From Calycina herbarum (Eukaryota > Ascomycota > Leotiomycetes > Helotiales > Pezizellaceae): a stretch of 64,000 bases of DNA. A program made the translations under genes and the position numbers. The stretch covers positions 1 through 64,000 of the forward strand of contig LLEY01000033.1 in the NCBI GenBank assembly GCA_001414485.1, written 5' to 3'. Below the pieces are notes generated by a model. It did not search any database. It saw only the letters and a program-made list of their open reading frames with translations, and was not told where the DNA came from. Within the stretch, counting starts at the first letter, position 1. Each line of letters opens with the position of its first letter. Positions 23,721-34,437 of this stretch are shown piece by piece.

Positions 23721-25982
23721 ATGGATCATGACCCCAAACCAACATCTGAGGGGAGGAGAAAGCTTACGGCTGAAGAAGACGTACCTTCTGCGAAGCCTCA
23801 TGGAAAGCCTATGCTCATAAAGCAGACACTCAAAGACAAAGCCATAGCAAGCCAAGGCGTTAGGCACAGCAGACATGATGTGCAAGGGACATTGAAGGAA
23901 GAGAAAAACGAACGCAGTAGCATCAACGGACCGGAAGACATCTACCCTGACTACACTGCCATACTTCCCCGCTTCCGCTACTCGTCAGGTCCACACAACA
24001 AAGAGGTTGTTCACGTTCAGGGCACTCTTTGCAAAGACTGTGCACAGATTGACCTCGATGCGTTATTAAAACGGCCGCACAAAACGGTTGCTGGCCAGAC
24101 AGTGAAGAAAAAGCTGGGACCTGCTCGGAATTTGAAGGCCAGGTCTTGCGCTCTTTGCCACTTGGTATATTCAAGTCTAGGTCCACATTACCAGAAAGAT
24201 AGTGGATTGATACCACTCAGGACATTCTCATCCACGCGGATGAGAGACAAGACCTGGGGCTCGATTGACACCAACCTGATGCAAGCTCACCGTACTTGCA
24301 AATATATTGTGTCCCAACCTGAGGGCGCGAATGGTCCAATTCGGATAGTCAAGGACCATATTCAAGATTACGAGATTTTCAAGGATTGGATCAATTTATG
24401 TCGAGCTTATCATACCAAAGTCTGCGCGGTTGAGACATCGAATTCGGTTCCGTTTCAAAAGTTGATTGATTGCGAGACGCGTACAATCATTCCCGCCTCA
24501 AACCATCCCTACGTGGCGCTGAGCTATGTATGGGGACTCGGCTCTAAGATCTACCCGTTCTCTGAGACCCTACCTCTAAATCTACCAAATACGATTGAGG
24601 ATACCATTAGTGTTACACTCAAGCTTGGGTTTCGATATCTTTGGATCGACCGCTATTGTATTAACCAACAATCGAAAGAAGAAAGAAATGCACAATTGCC
24701 AGCGATGGATATCATATACCAAAATGCTGAAGTCACGATTATCGCGGCCGCTGGAAGTGACCCTAGCTATGGTCTCCCCGGTGTTGGTAATCGAAAGAGA
24801 GAGGAGTATACAAGAACCATGTGCAGTAAAGTCGGGAGACATTTCTTGATCACAACAGAGGGTGTCTATCCTCCATTATCTGTTTCAATGTCCAAATGGA
24901 AGACTAGAGCTTGGACCTATCAGGAAGCAATATTATCTAGGAGACGTTTAGTATTTGCAGATGAAGAAGTCTATTTTGAGTGCTATGGGATGCATTGCTC
25001 CGAATCACACAACTTTCCTTTATTGGATATGCACAGAGAAGATATGCAAGGTTTCAAACATACTTTTTGTCAGGACCAGGAAGTTGAGATGTTCCCGAAA
25101 GGCGTCGGGACATCTAACTTAGCTATTCTTCACCGAATTGGGGAGTACTCGAAGTTGAACTTGACATATCCTGAAGATATTTTGAAAGGAATTTCTGGAA
25201 TACTGAACAGTTTTCAAAGAGGGCGCCTTGGTACCCGTCACTATGCTGGCATACCGATCCTGCCTAGAGGTCCCAGGAAGACCCAATTGGAGGTTACTGA
25301 ATGGACGCCGACTATGGGATTTCTGTTGTCCCTTTTGTGGAATATAGGAAGTCCATCAGAAAGACGTACTGGCGGTGACGGTACTGAGTTTCCCAGTTGG
25401 TCCTGGACCGGGTGGTATGGCCCTGTTGAGTGGGAGCTAGCAGTCGATTGGTTACCTTCGTTCAAAATCGACCCCGATGTTCAACTAAACGTGGAGCTCA
25501 TGGATGGGCGGGTCTTGAAACTGGAAGAATATCAAAATCTGGACATTAAAGATAGTAGCCAGTCTCAGCCGTCGACTTTCATACGCGTTTCGGCATGGAC
25601 CGTGTGCATTTATCACCCCAGACCTGGTCGGGGAAAGAACAGTTATGTTGGCAAAATTGATATAGAAGATGGTGGATATATAGAATGGGAGTTTCATTCT
25701 ATATCAAAGGTTCCGTTACAGCCCGACCAATTGTGTACTGGCATTATTTTAGGTCGCAAATCCGGCATCAGTGAAACAGATGAGCCTGCTCTGTTAATTT
25801 TAAACAGACTAGGTAACAAGCTGGAACGAATTGGTTTCGGTGACCTCACTTTTTTTTCGGCGTATACTAAAGAGGGTATTTATCGGGAACAACTTCAACA
25901 AGACGAAGAGGGGTATTTGATATATCCTATCCCGAAACACCCGGAACTGGTCAAGTCTTGGAAAGAGGTTCGACTTGGGTAG
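23721..25982 (+). CDS. HET-domain protein, intact
   Basis: Intronless 753-aa frame. The N-terminal 80 residues are charged and unstructured. CKDCAQIDLDALL and SCALCHLVYSSL (about residues 109-160) form the Cys-containing leader common in HET proteins. The HET domain spans roughly residues 260-410: YVALSYVWG, LGFRYLWIDRYCINQQ, MDIIYQNAEVTIIAAAG and RAWTYQEAILSRRRLVF. The C-terminal part includes FPSWSWTGWYGPV, also usual in this family. Such proteins mediate vegetative incompatibility or cell death in response to non-self. Which partner it senses cannot be read from the sequence. It sits between two copies of the same LTR end (23105 and 27066) and beside a broken HET gene, in an accessory-type neighbourhood. 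Confidence 0.9.
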   Translation: MDHDPKPTSEGRRKLTAEEDVPSAKPHGKPMLIKQTLKDKAIASQGVRHSRHDVQGTLKEEKNERSSINGPEDIYPDYTAILPRFRYSSGPHNKEVVHVQGTLCKDCAQIDLDALLKRPHKTVAGQTVKKKLGPARNLKARSCALCHLVYSSLGPHYQKDSGLIPLRTFSSTRMRDKTWGSIDTNLMQAHRTCKYIVSQPEGANGPIRIVKDHIQDYEIFKDWINLCRAYHTKVCAVETSNSVPFQKLIDCETRTIIPASNHPYVALSYVWGLGSKIYPFSETLPLNLPNTIEDTISVTLKLGFRYLWIDRYCINQQSKEERNAQLPAMDIIYQNAEVTIIAAAGSDPSYGLPGVGNRKREEYTRTMCSKVGRHFLITTEGVYPPLSVSMSKWKTRAWTYQEAILSRRRLVFADEEVYFECYGMHCSESHNFPLLDMHREDMQGFKHTFCQDQEVEMFPKGVGTSNLAILHRIGEYSKLNLTYPEDILKGISGILNSFQRGRLGTRHYAGIPILPRGPRKTQLEVTEWTPTMGFLLSLLWNIGSPSERRTGGDGTEFPSWSWTGWYGPVEWELAVDWLPSFKIDPDVQLNVELMDGRVLKLEEYQNLDIKDSSQSQPSTFIRVSAWTVCIYHPRPGRGKNSYVGKIDIEDGGYIEWEFHSISKVPLQPDQLCTGIILGRKSGISETDEPALLILNRLGNKLERIGFGDLTFFSAYTKEGIYREQLQQDEEGYLIYPIPKHPELVKSWKEVRLG

Positions 25983-27065
25983 CCTTATTGATCAAGTATC
26001 CTGTATTAAGCAAAATAGACAGTAGTCAATTGTTTGAGAGTATATTGAAAGCCGCATTCAAAATGTTTCCGACTCTCAGCGGCTTGCCGTGTGCTAGAGC
26101 CGCATTGACCTCCGCATTTGAATCCGCGATCCTCCAAATCTCAACCAAAGGGTTCGATTACACAATGAAGGGCCTAAATCAGCCCCCTTGAATCTAAGTT
26201 GTGGGGAGCCAGATTTGGACCCCTTCAATTCTAAAAATAGGTCGAGGCTGGCGCATCCGTTTTGCTAGCGCTTCTCAGCGTCTAGGGAGCCGAATCTTGC
26301 TCCATTCCCAACGCCAGTGCCTTAGAACCCAATTCGGCACCCTCAAGCACATTCTCCCAGACGGGCAAACCCGGAAATCACACACAATGAATTGCAACCA
26401 ACCACCCTGTGAGTAAGTCTACTTCGAAATTATTTTTAGACTCGGAGTACTACAATTGCGACTACGTCGGTTTGAAATACCACACCTCAAAGTAATTGCA
26501 TCTAAAGTAGGATACTTTAACATACTATAAGATCGCATATTTGCCTTATTTACAGTTCAAGCCAAAGCATTCCAAATTATAGTAGTGCAATTCGGACTGC
26601 TTAGGTTTGAAGTACACGAATTCAGCCTAGTAGAACTCTGGGTAAGCTGGAAATTTGCACCACTAGCACTGAAACCCAAACTACGCCGGCTAATAATACA
26701 GAGCATTCTCGTAGTTTGTACTGTACTAAGTGTCAGTCCCTGACGACCCCTTCCGTCCCTCAATTTCTTCAGTCATGCTGAAATCTGCATGGCATCGCAG
26801 CGTACTACTTTGTACGTAGTCGAGACAAATACTAGATTTCATTTTTCATAGTTCTCAGCTTTCCAGGAAAGGTTTCGTCGTGAATTAGAACTTCATGATA
26901 GTAGCCTCGAGGGTTTCCAACATGTCATTTCTTTTTCATGTCTTTGTATGAAACTTTTCTGTCTTTTTAATAATGTCTGATAGAGGGATTTCAAGCATCT
27001 TCAGTGGCCTGTACTCGGATAGAAGCAGTGTATATGCATCACTGTAGTTTTTGCCCCAGCCACAC
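25983..27065. other. Intergenic region between the HET gene and an LTR
   Basis: Contains the 3' flank of the HET gene. Two loosely similar segments near 26449 and 26578 (CAATTGCGACTACG... and CAATTCGGACTGCT..., both followed by GGTTTGAA.TAC) suggest an old local duplication. No gene is called. Confidence 0.4.
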
Positions 27066-27487
27066 TGTTACGAACACGTGAACTAAGGGACCTTAGGCTC
27101 AATACTCTCTGTGAGTAGTAGTAGAACCCTTGGGATACGATCTATTTATGTATTTAATCAGGCCAGTAGGAGGGCCGCGCTTGGGGATACGCAATAACAC
27201 GGGATCTGGGGATCACGTGACTGGATTAGACAGATCATAACAATCACCAAGGGTGATCGTGGTGATCCAGTAGATCCATTGACTACTGAAGTCTATATAA
27301 CTTGGGAACATCTTCCCTTAGACAGGAGCTTCGTGCTCAACTCAAAAAGTGTTCTTATACTTGTAACTGCGCAATACTTCAAGTGTCACCGTGCTGACAC
27401 TTACCTGACTTATATCGACCCCCTACCTAAGACCCCCCAACCGAACGCTGAAGCTTGCTTCTATCACTAGGCAACGTGAGCGTTACA
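27066..27487 (+). mobile_element. LTR (probably solo) of a retrotransposon
   Basis: A 422-bp segment begins TGTTACGAACACG and ends AACGTGAGCGTTACA, so it has TG...CA ends and an inverted TGTTACG/CGTTACA-like terminus. It contains CACGTG elements and a TATA box (TCTATATAAC) near 27292. Its first 100 bp recur at 23105. No target-site duplication is visible and no clear primer-binding site follows, so a solo LTR with a damaged flank is the best reading. Confidence 0.55.
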
Positions 27488-27929
27488 GGTCGGCGAAAGG
27501 TGAAATTCGTACATTTTAAATTAAGGACACGTAGGTTGAGATAAATAATAGGTAAGGCGACGCGAAGGCGCTGGTGGCGGAAGATACAGTCAGTTGCGAT
27601 ATAAGCTTCCTTTTTGCCCTTTTTTTTTTGTAAACTATGCTTTTTGAAATATTTCTTAATTTCCCCTCTTTTTAGCTACTCTTTTGCCTATTACTTAACT
27701 ATAACATATGCTATTATACTCTACATTATAGGAATTAAGAGCTCTATAACGTGTTTCACAAGCGAGTCGCCCACACAAGCGGGTCGCCCACTTTCCTCGT
27801 CGCGCACTATGTACCACCTTTAAATCATAATAGCTTAATACTACAACGTTCAATTACCTTCTTAAGAAGCTAATATCATTTTAGCAACCTAAGAACTCGA
27901 AAACAACGCGTTATTAACTAAACGAAGCG

Positions 27930-28753
27930 CTGCAAAGATTTACTATGTTCCTCGAAAGACTCTCTCCGACCGACGCGCTAGAAAGCTCTTACGACGCGAT
28001 TGCTAGCCTAATTCGAAAAGGCTTATAAAGCTAGAGGAGGAGGCAATAGTCAGATATATATTAGAGTTGGATTCGCGAGGGTTTTCGCCTATAAGGGATA
28101 TAGTATAAGATATAGCTAATAATCTGCTAAGAGAGCGTAACAGAAAGCCTATAGACAGGAACTGGCTAGATAACTTTATAAAACGTATACCTAAGCTTAA
28201 AACTCGATAGAGTCGTTTATACGATCGTTAGCGAGCTTTAACTAAGGATCTACGAGTTATTAGCCTATGGTTTACGCTTATATAGTCTATTAAAGAGAAA
28301 TATAGTATTTAAGATAAGGATATTTATAACTTTAATAAAAGTAGCTTTATAATAGAAGTTATTTCGTCCTAACTTATTATTATAAGCCTAGAAACGCGTA
28401 GAAAGCGAAAGCAAGTTCAGCTAGGCAATCGTAAGTAGGTTATAGTTATTTAGAGAGTTAACGTAATAGAATAGACAATCCTGCTATTTATTATATTCGC
28501 AGGTAAAGTACTTATTTCTACCTAGTACTAAGATATATATATACTATATAATTAGGTAATTAAGGTTAGTAACAACGGCTAGACAAATAATAAGCTTAGA
28601 GTTATATAGTTAAAGTATTTTAATAAGTATATAAAGGTATAAAGTGTAGAAGAATATTATTTATTAATTATTAATAGTTATAAAAGCTATAACTTACTTG
28701 AATTCTAGTAACTCTATAAAGACTTAAATATTATTACCTTCTATATATCTCTA
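27930..28753 (+). pseudogene. Fot1/pogo transposase, 5' part, RIP-mutated
   Basis: Reading through TAG/TAA stops gives KLEEEAIVRYILELDSRGF (the helix-turn-helix/CENP-B-type region), RERNRKPIDRNWLDNFIKR and then the DDE domain. The first catalytic block reads IYNFNKSSF where the family has IYNFDETGF. The second reads INSYKSYN where the family has LDGHESH. Every change is a G-to-A or C-to-T transition. The frame is interrupted after NIITFYIS by insertion of the gypsy element and resumes at 41801. Confidence 0.8.
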
Positions 28754-29215
28754 TATAACGAAACTTAAACGAACTAAATAAAAATAAATAAGTCTCGAAG
28801 ATTAGTATATAAGTAAGAAGTATAGACGCGATAGATTGTTTACTTAGAAGTGAACTCGTTACTTATATTAAAGATATTAAATAAGATAATAAGATTAATA
28901 ACTAAAGTTAAGTACGAAACTTCTATCTAATAGCAGACGTGCTAGTCTTATAAAGAACCTTCGTTTATATTAGAGTCCTGCTTAGTAGGAGTCTCGAAGA
29001 TAGAGTCCGACTCTATTTCTAAGGCTTCTGAAAACTAGACTCTATTACCTAACTGCTCCTAACTAAGTCACGTGATATAACTATAATAAGATCTCTAGGA
29101 TTATATGTCTTTTTATATTTAATCCCTTCTTCCTTTTAAGGTTATAATAGTGTTTATTCTATTAGGACGTCGTCTAGACTTCACTGATTCACGTGCTAGC
29201 ACGTGATTCGTAACA
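28754..29215 (-). repeat. 3' LTR of element B
   Basis: 462 bp, near-identical in layout to 41334-41795. In plus orientation it begins TATAACGAAACTT and ends GATTCGTAACA. Read on the minus strand it starts TGTTACGAATCACGTG. Confidence 0.9.
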
Positions 29216-29228
29216 CTATCCCCTTCTT

Positions 29229-32200
29229 ATCCTAGCGTGTCTCTACGCTAGAATGAAATCTAAAATATATCGTTAGAAAGATATCGACTCTCTATTATAT
29301 ATAAATATATCTTTCTCTTATATTAAACGAAAAGAGTGTCTAGCTCTTACTATACGAATTAAATCTATATAACGTCTAGTAATAACTTATTCTTTCTATT
29401 ATAAACAGTCTCGTCGATACTTTCTAGAGCTCTCTAAATCCTCTCGTTATTCTAAGTATATTTAGTTAAAAAGGTTCTACGATAGCTCTAGCTATCTCGA
29501 CGTTTCTCCTTCTAGGCTTTAAAAACCTATATATCGATTTTTCTTTAGCCTTAAGCGTAAACGATTCCCTATTCTTCCTCTGAGTCCTCCTTCTTCGAGT
29601 CCTTCTCTCGAGTTCTTATCTGCCTGGTTTCCTACTTTTAAGATAGCTCCTTTCGTTAAGTAGATACTTTCTAATAATATATCTCTGTCCGACCCTGGTC
29701 CCGAGTTCTAGATAGCTCTAGGTTTTGTTAGTAGAACTTCTAAAGTTCTCTTAGGTAATAGTTAAGATTGTTTTTTAGTTCCTAAGTATTCTTTAAGTAT
29801 AGGTAATTCAACTATTTAATTAGATACTTAACTTATTCTCTAATAAGTTTATAGTTAAGAATCCTCTCGACTTTATATTCGACGTTTAGGTTTACTAGTT
29901 AAATTTCTATAAATAGAGCTAGTAAGGCTCCTAGTAGTGCTAGTTTAAGTAGAGATATATAGAATACTAGATAAATGTTTATTATCTTTAGTAACGCTAG
30001 TTTATAATTCAAAGGTTCTTTAACTTATTTAATTTTAAATAGTCTAAGTTTCTTATAATCTAGTTTATTACTTAGTCTTTTTATATTAATGTTTTTTCTA
30101 TACTAAGTAGACTTTATCTCTCTCTTTTAGTATTAGCTTCTAACTACGTCGTTTATTATAGTAGTACGTGTTTCTTTTAGCTACGAACTATAAATCCTTT
30201 ATAAGTTCTTTATATAGACTTTTAATTTTTAAGACCTAAATATAAGTAAGTTAGTTATCGATAGTCGTAGATAGTAGTTCTCGATACACTATTAATTTAT
30301 ATCTAAAGTTAGCGTAGAATAGTATAATAAGTGTTATTTCTATTACTAAACTATTATAGATAAACTATGTTAAGAGTAGTAGTTCTACTTAGTTGTTTTA
30401 CTAGTAGTTTATATAATAATAGAGGTATATTTTAATTACTTAATTTATATGTTCGTTTCCTCTATTTATTTAAGAGTAAAAAGCTGTAGAAAGCTTTCTT
30501 TTCGTACTTAATCGTTTTATAAGAGCGATTTAAAATTTTAAAGTAAAGAGTTTATCTCTATCTAAGAGTATTTCTTCTAGTAGTTTATATCTTAAGACTA
30601 CTTCTCTAAGGAATGTAAATGCTAAATCCTTAGCTATACTTAATTCTATATATACTATTAGAATTATATACTTTATAAGTCGTTCTATAATAACTAGGAT
30701 CACGTTATACTTAACTTCTATTATTAGATCTTTAGATTTTAGTAATTTAATAATAAAATCTATAGATATTAATTTCTAAGGTACTTATAGTATTAAAGTA
30801 GTGTTTATCTGTTTATAAGAAGTATAGTAGAAAGCTTTATTCCTAGTATAGGTATTATATTCTACTATTACTTCCTTAACTATCGTAGATAATCGATTAA
30901 TATAGTAGTATTATCTTATCTTTTAAAGGGTTCTACGAATTCCTTAGTAGTTATAAGTAGACGTAGTATAGTATTCTTATACGAATTCTTTTATATATAA
31001 GCTAGGAACCTATAATTTCTCTTTTATATACTAGTTATAACCTTTATATATATTCTAGATTTTATCTATTTAAATGTTATTTATTACTACTATTTCATAT
31101 ATAGTAGGTACTAAGTCTCTATTCTTAAGAGTTTTTAAGATTATAATCTTCTTAAACTCTTTGTTTCTCTTATATCTAGGTTTCTAGCTAAGAGTATTAG
31201 CTCGAGTGTTTAACATTCTCTTTATATACTAAATAATAATATTAAATCCTTCTAATATCTCTAACTATCTAGCTAATTATCTAGTCGTAAGTTCCTTAGT
31301 TATTATAAATGTTCTAAAGTTCTTATAGTTAGATAAAACCGTAACTTAGTATTTTACTAGCTATAAATAGATTCTCTAGTATTCTAAAGCTAATACTATA
31401 GTAAGTAATTCTTTATCAAAGATACTATAGTTTTATTATACTAGGTTAAATATTTTAGAATAATATATAATAGATATAAGTTTTCCTTTATTATTTAGTT
31501 ATAAGTAAATCGTATCTACTACTATGTCTAAGGCGTCTGTTTTAATTATACTAGGTTTATCTATATCGAAATCGTATAAAATAGGTTTTTTTATAAACCT
31601 TATCTTAATTTTCTAAAAAGCATTCTTAGCTTATTTATTCTAAATAAACTTAATAGCTTTTTTAACTAGTACTAATATTAGTTTAGTAATCTTTATATAG
31701 TCTTAGATAAACGAATAGTAGAAGTTTATAAATCTAAGGAAAGACTATATATCTTTTATATTCTCTAGTAACTTCTAGTTTAAGATATCTTAGATCTTTA
31801 CTAGATCTATTTCTATTTTCTCTAAGCTAAATACCTATTCTAGAAAAAGTATCTAAGTTACTTTAAACTTGTATTTTAAGAGTTTTAACTAAGAATTCAC
31901 TTTTATAAGTTATTATAAAACTTCTTTAATATATTCTTTATATTCTTCTTCTTTTTCTAAAAAGATTAAGATATTATCTAGGTAGTAGATTACTATTACT
32001 TTTAGAAGATCTCTTAAAATATTATTATTTTATCTCTAATATAACGTGTATGTATAGCGAACCGGCTAAACAAGCGAACCGGCTAACTGAAAACACACCT
32101 AAAATCGCGATTTTGATATTTTAATATCTCTACGAACTATTAATCAAAAGTTTTAAAATTAAAACTTTGATTTCATTACTATATATATATTTAGAATTCT

Positions 32201-34236
32201 AAGTTTCAGACGCTACATGATTTTACTTAGCGATTCGCTTAAAAATACCCCTGTAATCTTATCTTTTTTCTTCTTCTTTTAATAACTTTTTAATATAAAT
32301 TAGCCTCAGTCTTACATTTTATAACTTTTATATTTATATAGTAATGAAATCAAAGTTTTAATTTTGAAATTTTTAATCAACAATTCGTAAAGATATTAAA
32401 ATGTCAAAATCGCGATTTTAGATATGTTTTCAGTTAGCCGGTTCGCTTGTTTGGCCGGTTCGCTATACATACACGTTATAGCTAATATATTATAAAGTCT
32501 AAATAGTATAACTATATATTTATAAAGGCCTAATAGTAAGATAAATACTATCTTTTATTCGTCTCTGGTTTTTATTTATATAAGTCTATAAACGTTTTAT
32601 TAATCTAGTTTCGTAAATTATACTACTTTGTCTAACTTATCTTATAAGTATTAGCTAAGTAGTAGTAGATAAGCGTTCTTAACTATAGTATAATTTACTT
32701 CTTAGTAATTAATATATACTCTTCTATCTAAGTTATCTTTTTTCTTAATAATAAGTATATTTAAAGTAATTAGTAACTTAGATTTTCTAATATATCTCTT
32801 CTTAATACCTTCTCTTATATAACTTTCTATTCTCTATAGCCTTTTTAGTTATATAACCGAAGCTTCTACTTTAAGAGGTAATAACTCTCTTTTAGTTTAA
32901 TCTTATAATCCTATAAGCGATGTTTTAGTAAGGCTTATAAGTCTTCTAGGTTTTTAAACAAAGCTTTAAATTCTCTATACTATATAAGTATTTCGTTATT
33001 AGCTGTTCTACTAACCTGTGAAAGACTCTAGACAAGGTGTTCTAGCGTCTTAGAAGAGGTAGCGCTAACCTTGTTCTAGCCTTATAGTTATAATTACAAC
33101 TTTATATAATTATATTAACTAAAGGTTATTATTCAAGCCTTCTAGTTAATATCTAGATTATATTTCTAAATCTATAGTATACTAAGTATTACTTCCTTAC
33201 TTTCTATCTTAATAATATTAAATTATATATCTAAGTAGTATCTTTTAATATTAACTTTTATTAGAATAGTTTACTAATTAATAATCCTATCTTAGTAGGC
33301 AACGTCCGTTCTATTAACTACTCTTAGACGATATAGTTTTATATTCTTAATTAGAACGTTTAACTTCTTTAAAACTATTAAGAAGAGGAAATTATCTATT
33401 GCTCTAGAGTTAATTATAACTTAAAGTTCCTTCTCTTTTATCTTTATAGTTATAACTAACTGATTTTCTCTAAAAGTAGTGTTTAGCTCTCTAATTATTA
33501 GGTAGTAGAGTTCTCTTTATACTAAACTTATTTCTTAGTCTATATTATATTTGTTTATTTCCTAAAAAATTATACTAAATAACTTTCTACTTCTAGATTT
33601 CTAAAATATTACTCCGACTTTTCTAACTAAAGCGACTATAGTATACTAGCCTCTTATTTCTAGTATAGCTTTCTTATTATTAGATAGCGTGTCTAAGAAA
33701 CTAGGTTTTAAACGTCTTATAAAGTCGTTAGAACTCTACTACTGCTATAAGCTAGTTTCTTCTTAAAGATCTACGACTGTCTATATATCTCCTATCTTAG
33801 GTAGACTAGATAGCTTATTAGATATTACCTATTCTAGTCTAGGTTTCTTAAATTCAATAGTCTCTCTTCTAGTAATAAGATTTACTATTATTACTCTATC
33901 TTATTTATTTTAAACTATTTTATAGATAGTTAAAACAGTAGAGTTGATTCCTTAAGTAGAATATAGGCTTTAAAAATTAGGTTTCTATTTTTTTATATAT
34001 ACCTATCTATTCTCTCTCTTAAAAGTTCTAATAAATGCTTATATCTTGTCTTATTTAAGCTTATATATTCTTAGATCTACTTCTACTAAATTAGATTCTA
34101 ATTCTAATAACTCTAATAAACTTATTAATAGTAGTAACTCGTATTCTACTTAAAGAGGTAATTTATATTCCGTTTCTAACTATATATTATAATATTCTTT
34201 AATAAGTAGATTTCTACTATTATTAGTATCTTATAT
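29229..34236 (-). pseudogene. pol relic of element B
   Basis: No frame survives; stops are frequent in all six. The one motif I can place with confidence is the reverse transcriptase active site at about 31955-32000, which reads VIYYLDNILIF on the minus strand against the usual VYLDDILIF; the Asp-to-Asn change is a RIP transition. Protease, RNase H and integrase are inferred from position only. A MITE at 32044-32476 interrupts the reverse transcriptase region. Confidence 0.6.
32044..32476. mobile_element. 433-bp MITE with pogo/Fot1-like long terminal inverted repeats
   Basis: The ends are ACGTGTATGTATAGCG and its exact complement, flanked by TA on both sides. The two arms stay complementary for about 145 bp each (32044-32190 and 32330-32476), leaving a short unique centre of about 140 bp, with no coding capacity. 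Near each end are two tandem 17-bp units of the form AGCGAACCGGCTAAACA, laid out like the 17-bp units in the terminal repeats of the pogo element at 27749. It is inserted in the reverse transcriptase region of element B. Confidence 0.88.
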
Positions 34237-34241
34237 CTTAC

Positions 34242-34424
34242 TATAACAGCTCTCTATAAATATACTAAAAGAGATACTTATAGAATAGTACCTATATTCG
34301 AAGAAAACTAAACTAAAGAGAGAAGAGAAGAGTTAGTACGCTCTATCTCTATTTATATATACTAAGTAAGACTTTAGTAGAACCTCGGCCCGTGATCTAG
34401 TCGTATATAACTAGGACTGTTATA
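34242..34424 (-). repeat. 3' LTR of element A
   Basis: 183 bp, begins TATAACAGCTCTC and ends GGACTGTTATA in plus orientation. It differs from the copy at 40041 mainly by C/T and G/A transitions. Confidence 0.9.
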
Positions 34425-34437
34425 CTACCCTCTTCTT

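Noticed and set aside
27279..27470. 63-codon frame inside the LTR at 27066
   Set aside because: Lies wholly within U3/R-like LTR sequence downstream of its TATA box; no motif.
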